DNA from: Candidatus Mycobacterium wuenschmannii
Lineage (GTDB): Bacteria > Actinomycetota > Actinomycetes > Mycobacteriales > Mycobacteriaceae
DNA length: 64,000 nt
Assembly: GCF_030252325.1 (NCBI RefSeq)
Contig: NZ_CP126981.1
Location: forward strand, 2,108,001 to 2,172,000
Direction: 5' to 3'
The notes beneath the pieces are model-generated. The model was not told the DNA's origin, did not search any database, and saw nothing but the letters and a program-made list of their open reading frames with translations. The position numbers were made by a program, and so were the translations under genes. Positions 16,864 to 24,438 of the stretch are shown in pieces (the first letter of the stretch is position 1; each line of letters opens with the position of its first letter).

Positions 16864-18144
16864 ATGCAGCCCGAAGACATGATCCTGGTGAGCGTCGACG
16901 ACCACCTCGTAGAGCCTCCAAACCTGTTCGAGGGCAGGGTCGCCAAGAAATACGCCGACGAGGCACCGCGAGTCATCCGTCAGCCCAACGGCTCGGAGGT
17001 GTGGACGTTCAACGGCGCAATCGTTCCCAACATCGGCCTCAACGCCGTGGCGGGACGCCCCCGCGAGGAGTACGGCATCGAACCGACCGCTTTCGATGAG
17101 ATGCGGCCCGGTTGCTACGACATCCACGAGCGCATCAAGGACATGGACGCCGGAGGCGTACTCGGATCGATGTGCTTCCCGTCCTTCCCAGGCTTCGCCG
17201 GCAGATTGTTTGCGACACACGCCGACAAAGACCTCGCGCTCGCCGTCACCCAGGCCTACAACGACTGGCACATCGACGAGTGGTGCGGCTCCTACCCCGG
17301 GCGCTTCCTGCCGATGGGACTACCTGTGCTGTGGAATCCGGAGCTGTGCGCCAAAGAGATCCGCCGCAACGCCGAAAAAGGCTGCCATTCGGTGACATTC
17401 ACCGAAAACCCCGCCACCCTTGGATTCCCGAGCTTCCACGACGACTACTGGGACCCGATGTGGCGAGCGCTGTCGGACACCGACACCGTGCTCTCCGTTC
17501 ACCTCGGATCGTCGGGCAAGATCACCATGACCGCCGACAACGCGCCCATCGACGTGATGATCACGCTGCAGCCGATGAACGTCTGCTCGGCCGCCGCCGA
17601 CCTGCTGTGGTCGCGGGTGATCAAAGAATTCCCGAACGTTCGGTTCGCGCTCTCCGAAGGAGGCACGGGCTGGATTCCATACTTCATCGATCGTCTCGAC
17701 CGCACCTACGAGATGCATCACCTGTGGACCGGGCAAGACTTCGGCAACCGGCTACCCAGCGAGATCTTCCGGGAGCGATTCCTGACCTGTTTCATCGCCG
17801 ACCCGATCGGGATCAAGCTGCGCCACGACATCGGCATCGACAACATCGCCTGGGAATGCGACTATCCGCACTCTGACTCGTCGTGGCCCGCGGCAGCCGA
17901 GGAACTCGCATTCGTGATGGATGGACTGCCCGACGACGAGGTCAACAAGATCACCTACGAGAACGCCTGCCGCTGGTACTCGTTCGACCCCTTCGAACAC
18001 CGCACCCGCGACCAGTGCACCGTCGGCGCCCTGCGTGCCGCAGTGGGCGACCACGACGTCGAGATCCGTAGTTTCGACCACGGCCGATTCGAGCGCACCG
18101 CAGGTGCGACTCTCGGCTCCGTCAGCGCCAAACTCAATGTCTGA
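16864..18144 (+). CDS. amidohydrolase 2 family metal-dependent hydrolase/decarboxylase
   Basis: A 426-residue TIM-barrel protein of the PF04909 (ACMSD-like) family. It opens MILVSVDDHLVEPPNLFEG, the DxH-type first metal motif (VDDHLVEP). It has SEGGTGWIPYFIDRLD with the conserved E-x(3)-W-x-P segment and ends the barrel with WECDYPHSDSSWP, the Asp-His metal motif of this family. Relatives decarboxylate or hydrate ring and acyl substrates. The ribosome site AAGGAG is good. It leads an operon in which the next three genes overlap or follow closely (SDR by 8 bp, ALDH by 7 bp, ADH after 28 bp). Confidence 0.87.
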   Translation: MQPEDMILVSVDDHLVEPPNLFEGRVAKKYADEAPRVIRQPNGSEVWTFNGAIVPNIGLNAVAGRPREEYGIEPTAFDEMRPGCYDIHERIKDMDAGGVLGSMCFPSFPGFAGRLFATHADKDLALAVTQAYNDWHIDEWCGSYPGRFLPMGLPVLWNPELCAKEIRRNAEKGCHSVTFTENPATLGFPSFHDDYWDPMWRALSDTDTVLSVHLGSSGKITMTADNAPIDVMITLQPMNVCSAAADLLWSRVIKEFPNVRFALSEGGTGWIPYFIDRLDRTYEMHHLWTGQDFGNRLPSEIFRERFLTCFIADPIGIKLRHDIGIDNIAWECDYPHSDSSWPAAAEELAFVMDGLPDDEVNKITYENACRWYSFDPFEHRTRDQCTVGALRAAVGDHDVEIRSFDHGRFERTAGATLGSVSAKLNV

Positions 18145-18931
18145 CAACGACACACCGCCACTGCGGATCGCGATCGTCGGCGCCTCTGCCGGTCTCGGCC
18201 GATGCATCGGCACCGGTCTGGCCCAGCGCGGTGCGCATGTCGCGCTGCTGGCACGCCGCTACGACAGGTTGGTCGAGGCAGCCAAGGAAGCCGGCAACGG
18301 CGCAGTCGCGGTCGCGTGCGACGTCACCCTTGCCGACACCTGCGAGAAGGCGATATCCGAGGTGATCGGAGCGCTCGGCGGCCTTGACGCCCTGGTGTAC
18401 ACGACCGGCATGGGCGTGCTCTCGCCGCTGCGCGACGTGACGGCAGAACAGTGGGCGCAATTGTTCGCTACCAACGTCACCGGCGCATCACTGGTGACCG
18501 CGGCGGCCGCACCACATCTCGCGGCGGCCGCGGGCACTGCGGTGTACCTGTCCTCGCTTAGTGCGTCCTATACAACGCCGTGGCCCATGCTCGGATCCTA
18601 TTCAGTGACCAAAGCCGCGCTTGACAAGCTCGTCGAAGCCTGGCGCATCGAGCACCCGGAGATCGGCTTCACCCGTCTCGCAGTGGGCGACAGCCTCGGC
18701 GGCAAGGGCGACGCACAGACCGAATTCAACAAAAGCTGGGATCCCGACACCCTGGAAACGGCCATCAAGTACTGGATGGACAACAAGTACATGGTCGGTG
18801 GCCTTGTGGACGCCCAGCATCTCACCGACGTCGTGGACTCCGTCATCCGTTGTGGCAGTAGCAGTTTCATTCCCTATCTAACCCTGGCCCCACGCGCCTC
18901 CGACGCAGTGAAGGAACTTCGACAATGGTGA
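18137..18931 (+). CDS. short-chain dehydrogenase/reductase
   Basis: 264 residues from ATG 18137, which overlaps the amidohydrolase stop. IVGASAGLGRCIG is the cofactor loop and LARRYDRL suggests NADP(H). VYTTG stands where NNAG is usual; the active site has Ser in LSSLSASY and Tyr-Lys in YSVTK. Its stop overlaps the aldehyde dehydrogenase start, so the stoichiometry of the operon is tightly linked. Similar in style to the SDR at 5044. Confidence 0.83.
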   Translation: MSDNDTPPLRIAIVGASAGLGRCIGTGLAQRGAHVALLARRYDRLVEAAKEAGNGAVAVACDVTLADTCEKAISEVIGALGGLDALVYTTGMGVLSPLRDVTAEQWAQLFATNVTGASLVTAAAAPHLAAAAGTAVYLSSLSASYTTPWPMLGSYSVTKAALDKLVEAWRIEHPEIGFTRLAVGDSLGGKGDAQTEFNKSWDPDTLETAIKYWMDNKYMVGGLVDAQHLTDVVDSVIRCGSSSFIPYLTLAPRASDAVKELRQW

Positions 18932-20397
18932 ACCACGAATCGCGAATGTTGATCGACGGCAAGCTCGTCGAGGCCGAGACCGGTCGCCTGTTCGACAACA
19001 TCAATCCGGCCACCGAAGAGGTCATCGGGACTACCTGCGATGCGACCCGCGCCGACATGGAGCGTGCAATCGCCGCGGCGCGGCATGCATTCGACAACAC
19101 CGACTGGTCACGTGATGGCGAGGCGCGCGCGGCGGGGTTGCGTCAACTCCAGGCGGCGCTCGAGGCCGAATGCGAAGACATCCGGAGCGAACTCATCTCC
19201 GAAGTCGGCTGTCCCCTGCTCTCCACCTACGGACCGCAACTCGACGTGCCGCTCAAGGAGGCCCTCACCTGGCCCGCCGACATGGTCAGCCAATTCGCTT
19301 GGAAACGTTCACTTCCCGACAAGGACGCATTCGGCATGCGCACCCCCGCGACGCGCGAGGTCTGGAAAGAACCGATCGGCGTCGTGGGTGTCATCACGCC
19401 GTGGAACTTCCCGTTCGAGATCATCCTCAACAAGATCGGACCCATTCTCGCGATGGGCAACACCTGTGTGCTCAAGCCTGCGCCGGACACGCCGTGGAAC
19501 GCGACCCGCATTGGCCGTATCATCGCCGAGCACACCGATATTCCACCGGGCGTGATCAACATCGTCCCATCGTCTGATCACCTTGTCGGAGAGGTCATTT
19601 CGACCTCGCCCCTGGTCGACATGGTGGCATTCACCGGCTCGACGGCCACCGGCAGGCGGATCATGGCTGCCGCGGCCGAAACCGTGAAACCCACCTTCCT
19701 CGAACTCGGCGGCAAGTCTGTCTATCTGGTTCTTGACGAGGACGGCGACATCGGCGGTGCGGTCGGCGGAAGCGCCTTCATCTGCATGCACGCTGGGCAA
19801 GGCTGCGCGATGCCTACCCGCCTGCTGGTACCGAACGCGCGCTACGACGAAGCGGTCGAGATCGTCAAGACGGCAATGGAGAAGAACAAATACGGTGACC
19901 CCACCGATCCGTCGGTGCTGCAGGGGCCCGTGGTTTCTAAGAAGCAACACGAGCGGGTTCTGGGCTACATCGAGAAGGGCCGGCAGGAAGGCGCCCGGCT
20001 CGTGACTGGAGGCGGGGTGCCCAAGCATTTGCCGAAAGGTTACTTCGTGGAGCCGACCGTGTTTGCGAACGTTGACAACAAGATGACCATCGCACAAGAG
20101 GAGATCTTCGGTCCGGTGTTGTCGGTGATCGGATTCGACGGTGACGACGATGCCGTACGGATCGCTAATGACTCGATCTACGGCCTGTCGGGTGTGGTCT
20201 TCGCCAACGATCTCGATCGTGCCAAGTCCGTCGCGAGCCGGATCAGAACCGGGACACTCGGGATCAATGGCGGGCTCTGGTATGGCGCCGATGCGCCGTT
20301 CGGGGGTTACAAGCAGTCCGGCATCGGTCGACAGTGCGGCATCGAGGGACTCGAAATCTTCACTGAGACAAAGACTGTCGGCTGGCCGGCCACCTGA
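18925..20397 (+). CDS. NAD(P)-dependent aldehyde dehydrogenase
   Basis: A 490-residue, full-length ALDH. The motifs are VGVITPWNFPFE (oxyanion Asn), KPAPDTPWNA (cofactor Lys), FTGSTATGRRI, FLELGGKS (general base Glu), HAGQGCAMPTR (nucleophile Cys) and QEEIFGPVLSV. It oxidises an aldehyde to the acid and probably takes the product of the alcohol dehydrogenase that follows after 28 bp. The aldehyde cannot be named from the sequence. Confidence 0.93.
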   Translation: MVNHESRMLIDGKLVEAETGRLFDNINPATEEVIGTTCDATRADMERAIAAARHAFDNTDWSRDGEARAAGLRQLQAALEAECEDIRSELISEVGCPLLSTYGPQLDVPLKEALTWPADMVSQFAWKRSLPDKDAFGMRTPATREVWKEPIGVVGVITPWNFPFEIILNKIGPILAMGNTCVLKPAPDTPWNATRIGRIIAEHTDIPPGVINIVPSSDHLVGEVISTSPLVDMVAFTGSTATGRRIMAAAAETVKPTFLELGGKSVYLVLDEDGDIGGAVGGSAFICMHAGQGCAMPTRLLVPNARYDEAVEIVKTAMEKNKYGDPTDPSVLQGPVVSKKQHERVLGYIEKGRQEGARLVTGGGVPKHLPKGYFVEPTVFANVDNKMTIAQEEIFGPVLSVIGFDGDDDAVRIANDSIYGLSGVVFANDLDRAKSVASRIRTGTLGINGGLWYGADAPFGGYKQSGIGRQCGIEGLEIFTETKTVGWPAT

Positions 20398-20425
20398 CCG
20401 GACCTCCCCCAACGAAAGAGGCGTG

Positions 20426-21589
20426 ATGAAGTCGAAAGCAGCTGTGTTGCGCGGTGTCGGGGTCGACTGGGAAGTCGCCGAGGTCGAGCTTGACCCGCCT
20501 AGAGCCGGCGAAGTTCTGGTGAAGATGGCTTACGCGGGTATCTGCCACTCGGACGAGCACTTCTACACCGGCGACAGTGTGCCGACCCCGGAGATGGAAG
20601 ACATGATGCGGGGGGCGGGACTTCCAGTACCCGAATGGTTTCCAATGCTCGGCGGCCACGAAGGTTCCGGCGTCGTCGAAGCAATCGGGCCCGAGGTCAA
20701 GACGCTGAAACCCGGTGACCACGTGGCGATCTCGTTTCTACCCGCGTGCGGTAACTGCCGCTGGTGTACCTCCGGATTTACCTATCTCTGCGACGTGGGT
20801 GCCGACATCTACAACAAGGCGATGACGACCGACGGCACCCGTCGGCGCCACCTCGGAGACGAAGATCTAATGGCGATGATGCAGGTCGGCACCTTCTCCG
20901 AGTATGTCGTGGCATCCGAGCGTTCGCTGGTCAAGATCAACGACTGGATTTCGCTGGAGGCTGCCTCATTGGTGTCATGCGGTGTGACAACAGGTTTCGG
21001 ATCTGGTTCGGTCGCGGCAGGCACCCAGGTCGGCGACACCGTTGTGGTGGTCGGAGTCGGCGGGATTGGCATGAATGCTGTGCAGGGCGCGAAGGTCGCC
21101 GGCGCCAAGCAGATCGTCGCCGTCGATCCCAACGAGTTCAAGCGCGAGATCGCACCGACGTTCGGCGCAACACACACCGCTGTTGATACGGGTGCCGCAT
21201 TGGAGCTGGTCAAGGAGATCACCTGGGGAGTGATGGCCGACCGGGTGATTCTGACCCCGGGCGTGGTACCAGTGGACATGGTGATGATGGGGATGATGTT
21301 GTTGCGCAAAGGCGGAACGTGTGTCCTCACCGGAATGGCCAAGGTCACCGACCTCATGGTGCCGATGGTCTTGGGCGACATGGTCAGCTCATGCAAGACC
21401 TTCAAGGGTGTGCTCTACGGCGAGATGAATCCACGCGAGGCGATGCCGAAGCTGTTGTCTATGTACGAGGCGGGCATGATCAAGCTCGATGAACTCGTCA
21501 CACAGAAGTACAAACTCGATGACATCAACGAGGCGATGAGGGATCTGCGCGCCGGCAAGAATATTCGTGGAGTCATTGCGTTTGAATAA
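20426..21589 (+). CDS. zinc-dependent alcohol dehydrogenase, NDMA-dependent (nicotinoprotein) type
   Basis: A 387-residue medium-chain ADH. Catalytic zinc is set by CHSDEHF and GHEGSG, structural zinc by CGNCRWCTSGFTYLC, and the Rossmann fold by VVVGVGGIGMNAVQGA. The long insert PTPEMEDMMRGAGLPVPEWF and the KAMTTDGTRR/LGDEDLMAMMQVGTF block are features I associate with the NDMA-dependent ADH family. In that family NAD stays bound and is recycled by an external acceptor, which in mycobacteria is thought to be mycofactocin. Last plus-strand gene of the amidohydrolase operon; it converges on the thiolase fusion. Confidence 0.85.
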   Translation: MKSKAAVLRGVGVDWEVAEVELDPPRAGEVLVKMAYAGICHSDEHFYTGDSVPTPEMEDMMRGAGLPVPEWFPMLGGHEGSGVVEAIGPEVKTLKPGDHVAISFLPACGNCRWCTSGFTYLCDVGADIYNKAMTTDGTRRRHLGDEDLMAMMQVGTFSEYVVASERSLVKINDWISLEAASLVSCGVTTGFGSGSVAAGTQVGDTVVVVGVGGIGMNAVQGAKVAGAKQIVAVDPNEFKREIAPTFGATHTAVDTGAALELVKEITWGVMADRVILTPGVVPVDMVMMGMMLLRKGGTCVLTGMAKVTDLMVPMVLGDMVSSCKTFKGVLYGEMNPREAMPKLLSMYEAGMIKLDELVTQKYKLDDINEAMRDLRAGKNIRGVIAFE

Positions 21590-21608
21590 TTTGAACATCA
21601 AAGATTTT

Positions 21609-23228
21609 TCAGGTCGCGCGTTGGAACAGCATTGCGCCCGACGGCACTCCCCCACCTGTGCTGACAATGGCGGTTTGCGCGTCCTTGACCTGACGATCGC
21701 CAGCCTGGTGGCGTAGCTGCTGGACCGCCTCATACACGAAGCCGAACCCGTGCAGACGACCCTCAGATAGCTGGCCCCCGTGCGTATTCAGTGGCAGTTC
21801 ACCGTCCAAAGCGATGCGGCGACCGCCGTCGAGCCAGTCCTGCGCTTCGCCGAACCCGCAGAATCCCAGCGCCTCGATCCATGAGACGCAGTTAAACGTG
21901 AAGCCGTCATAGAGCAGCGCGAGGTCAATGTCTCCGGGCTGCAAATCAGTTCGGCTCCACAAGTGCGCAGCCTGGCCGATGACCTGGGGCTCGTGGGTGA
22001 GCGTTCCCTGGTCCCAGGAAATCCGTTCGGTGATCTGTGTTCCGACCGCTTCACAGCGCACCGCCGGTCCAGGCAGGTCGCCGGCGGCCGACGCATCGGA
22101 CACCACGAGCGCGATCGAGCCGTCACATGGCACGTCGCAGTCGTACAGTCCGAATGGCGTTGTGATAACCCTGGCCGCAAAATAGTCGTCCATCGTCATC
22201 GAGTCGCGGTAGATAGCCTGGGGATTCAGCGCCGCGTTGCGCCTCGCGTTCACCGCGATCATGCCGAACAATTCTCTGTCGGCGCCGTAGCGGTGCAGAT
22301 ATTGGTTGGCGTTCACCCCGATCCAGTTGGCCGCGGACGCCGCGCCGAAAGGCAGGGACCATTGTTGTGGTCCCGTCACCCTGCCGCTACCTCCGTGGAG
22401 TCTCAGCGCCGCGAATGTTGACTCCCACACGGTCCGAAAGCAGAGGACGTGTCGGCACAGACCGGAAGCCACCGCTAACATGGCCGCGATGATCGCACCA
22501 CCTTGACCGGGTAGCTCCGCACCGCCGTTCACCCAGGTCGGATGGAGACGTAGCGCCTCCTCGACCGCGCTTGTCCCGCCTTCGCTCATGCCCATGCCGA
22601 TCGGCCCGGGATAGGTTGAAAGACCGTCTATGTCATCAAGTTTCAATCCAGCATCGGATACGGCCGCTAAGCACGCGTCAATCGTCAGCGACAGCGGATC
22701 GACCATCAGACGGCGACCGACTGCGGAACGACCCACCCCAGATATCACCGATCGATGCTCGAATCTCTCATCTCTTATTGGCCGTCGAGGCGATGGCGGG
22801 GAGGGTGGGCCGATCAGGTCATTGGCGTCCGTTGCACCCGTAGGTTCGAACAACGGGATGTAAACATCCTCGATGCTTTCGAATCGCACCGCGACTCGTT
22901 GACCGATATGCACGTCTTCGGGTTGGCAGCCAACAATGTTGGTGGTGAGGCGCACGTCAGCGGACTCGTCTAATGCAACGACTGCGATGGCGTACGGCGG
23001 CGCGAATCCGGGCAGCCACTGGTGTTCGTTGACGGTATAACCCACCACCGTCCCTTGGCCTGAAACGACCGTGGGCTCCGCCGATGTCGCGCGGCACGAG
23101 GGGCAGATCGGCACCGGAGGATGGACGTATGTCTCGCACTCGATGCAACGCTGGATGCGCAACGCGCCGTCGGTGCCGGACTTCCAGAACCACTCATTCC
23201 ACGGCGTGATCTGTGGCAGAGGTTTCAT
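21609..23228 (-). CDS. DUF35 (rubredoxin-like zinc ribbon + OB fold) fused to thiolase-like domain
   Basis: A 539-residue two-domain protein. Residues 1-130 are a DUF35 module: zinc ribbon CIECETYVHPPVPICPSC, then the OB fold (GQGTVVGYTVNEHQW to GQRVAVRFESIEDVYIPLF). Residues about 150-539 are a non-decarboxylating thiolase/SCP-x type domain (LTIDACLAAVSDAGLKLDDI; LYDCDVPCDGSIALVVSD; LNTHGGQLSEGRLHGFGF). The classical active-site Cys of the N-terminal thiolase half is not evident. In steroid side-chain breakdown, the separate proteins Ltp2 and DUF35 form a retro-aldolase that splits C-C bonds of acyl-CoAs; this gene carries both parts in one chain. Retro-aldolase activity is inference. Confidence 0.82.
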   Translation of the reverse strand: MKPLPQITPWNEWFWKSGTDGALRIQRCIECETYVHPPVPICPSCRATSAEPTVVSGQGTVVGYTVNEHQWLPGFAPPYAIAVVALDESADVRLTTNIVGCQPEDVHIGQRVAVRFESIEDVYIPLFEPTGATDANDLIGPPSPPSPRRPIRDERFEHRSVISGVGRSAVGRRLMVDPLSLTIDACLAAVSDAGLKLDDIDGLSTYPGPIGMGMSEGGTSAVEEALRLHPTWVNGGAELPGQGGAIIAAMLAVASGLCRHVLCFRTVWESTFAALRLHGGSGRVTGPQQWSLPFGAASAANWIGVNANQYLHRYGADRELFGMIAVNARRNAALNPQAIYRDSMTMDDYFAARVITTPFGLYDCDVPCDGSIALVVSDASAAGDLPGPAVRCEAVGTQITERISWDQGTLTHEPQVIGQAAHLWSRTDLQPGDIDLALLYDGFTFNCVSWIEALGFCGFGEAQDWLDGGRRIALDGELPLNTHGGQLSEGRLHGFGFVYEAVQQLRHQAGDRQVKDAQTAIVSTGGGVPSGAMLFQRAT

Positions 23229-23643
23229 GCCGAAAGCCCGATGAGCTCGCCGGCAGTAAGTGGCCCGATCTCTGAAGCCGACAGGTGGCTCGCAATCGCT
23301 AACTGCCGCGACGGTAAACGGATATGTGTATTCTCACAAACAGAAGTATTCATTATCGACATGCTTTCACACGCTTGGGCGTAATACCTAGACCTGGGTC
23401 GATCAATGTTCGGCGCTATACGAGGCCGATACGACCGCCAACACGGAGGCTTTCACCAGTGAGACAAGGCTCAGACCCGTCGATTGCCAGGAACTGCTGC
23501 ATTAAGCCTCCGCGCCACAACGGATGGACAATCGGGCCCGAGGATGGGCCGCGGACTGCCTACCGCGCAATCCCCGCCGTATCGGGGAGACTCATGAGCG
23601 AAACGCTGCAGGCCTTGCCGTATCGATCTGTTCGCACGCTCAG
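23229..23643. other. gene-free stretch, thiolase promoter and left side of the island
   Basis: 415 bp between the divergent thiolase fusion and the first island gene. Near 23330 is ATTCTCACA followed by GAA and TCATTA blocks, resembling the palindromic region at 4144-4168, so an operator for the thiolase gene is likely in the left 120 bp. The left end of the Tn7-like element should lie to the right of this. TGT trinucleotides at 23407 (TGTTCGGCGC) and 23629 (TGTTCGCACG) are possible termini, but neither gives a matching target duplication on the right side. Confidence 0.4.
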
Positions 23644-24228
23644 ATGACGCCAGCGAGCGCGCAGACTCGTCTTGGAGCTGTCGCCGAGGCGGCTAAGTCG
23701 GAGCTGACGGTCAACGGTCGTACCACTCGGCGTCGTCTCTTGATCCTGGGAGAAAACGAGTTAGAAGTGGTGCGTGCCGCAGGAGGCCTCACCTACGACT
23801 GGTCGTCCGGGGGGTGGGAGGTCGTGGTGCATTTGGCCCAGCCGAGTGACGACAGGCCGCTGAAGATACTCGGCGCCAGAACCGTTCCGCTGACGAGTAT
23901 CGACAACTTCTCGCGCGGCGCGCTGTGGCCCAGTGTGATCATCGCTTCGCCGTCTGTCTACCGCCAAAACATCACGGTGCGGGATTATTTCACCAGAGCA
24001 TTGCTCCAGGGCCACGCAGCGACAGCGATGTTGGGCGACGACTGGCCTACTGGATTGGGTACGGATATCCGACATTTCAGGCATGAGCCCAGTCCCGCCG
24101 CTCGCGCATTCAAACTACAGGCGATGCTCGCCGCTAAGGTGGACCCGGCACCGGCGGATTCCGTGGAAATGCTCCGCGGGTCCTCGCGCGCGTTTACCTC
24201 TCACCGATGCGCCTTCACACATGCGTAG
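23644..24228 (+). CDS. unrecognised cargo protein
   Basis: 194 residues from the ATG 23644; the frame is open back to 23524 but that extension looks non-coding. No known family is recognised. The N-terminal 60 residues are basic with RRRLLILGENELEVV, followed by a beta-rich part (YDWSSGGWEVVVHLAQ, GARTVPLTSIDNFSRGALWPSVIIA). No signal peptide or membrane helix is seen, and there is no clear ribosome site. It lies just before the DUF4209-like gene in the same direction, which could make it a partner. Confidence 0.5.
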   Translation: MTPASAQTRLGAVAEAAKSELTVNGRTTRRRLLILGENELEVVRAAGGLTYDWSSGGWEVVVHLAQPSDDRPLKILGARTVPLTSIDNFSRGALWPSVIIASPSVYRQNITVRDYFTRALLQGHAATAMLGDDWPTGLGTDIRHFRHEPSPAARAFKLQAMLAAKVDPAPADSVEMLRGSSRAFTSHRCAFTHA

Positions 24229-24237
24229 TCGCACTGA

Positions 24238-24417
24238 ATGCTCAGGGAATTTAGCAGCGTTGGGGGTAGCGGCGGCGCCGATAACGGCCAATTATGTTGG
24301 GCGGCTATCGCAGATCGCACTGGATACCCGAAGTTGCCAGTCATGTCTTCGAAGCTCGATGCCGTCAACCACATGGTTGTCCGCTCGTGTCGGATGGTGG
24401 TGGTACAACTCCCGTGA
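24238..24417 (+). CDS. small ORF, 59 residues, doubtful
   Basis: An ATG-started frame that fills the gap between the two cargo genes and stops 21 bp before the chosen start of the large protein. It reads MLREFSSVGGSGGADNGQL and ends MVVRSCRMVVVQLP. It has no ribosome site and no recognisable family. It may be a true linker gene, the decayed 3' part of the 23644 gene, or chance. Confidence 0.25.
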   Translation: MLREFSSVGGSGGADNGQLCWAAIADRTGYPKLPVMSSKLDAVNHMVVRSCRMVVVQLP

Positions 24418-24438
24418 GTGGCTCAACGAGGGGGAAGT

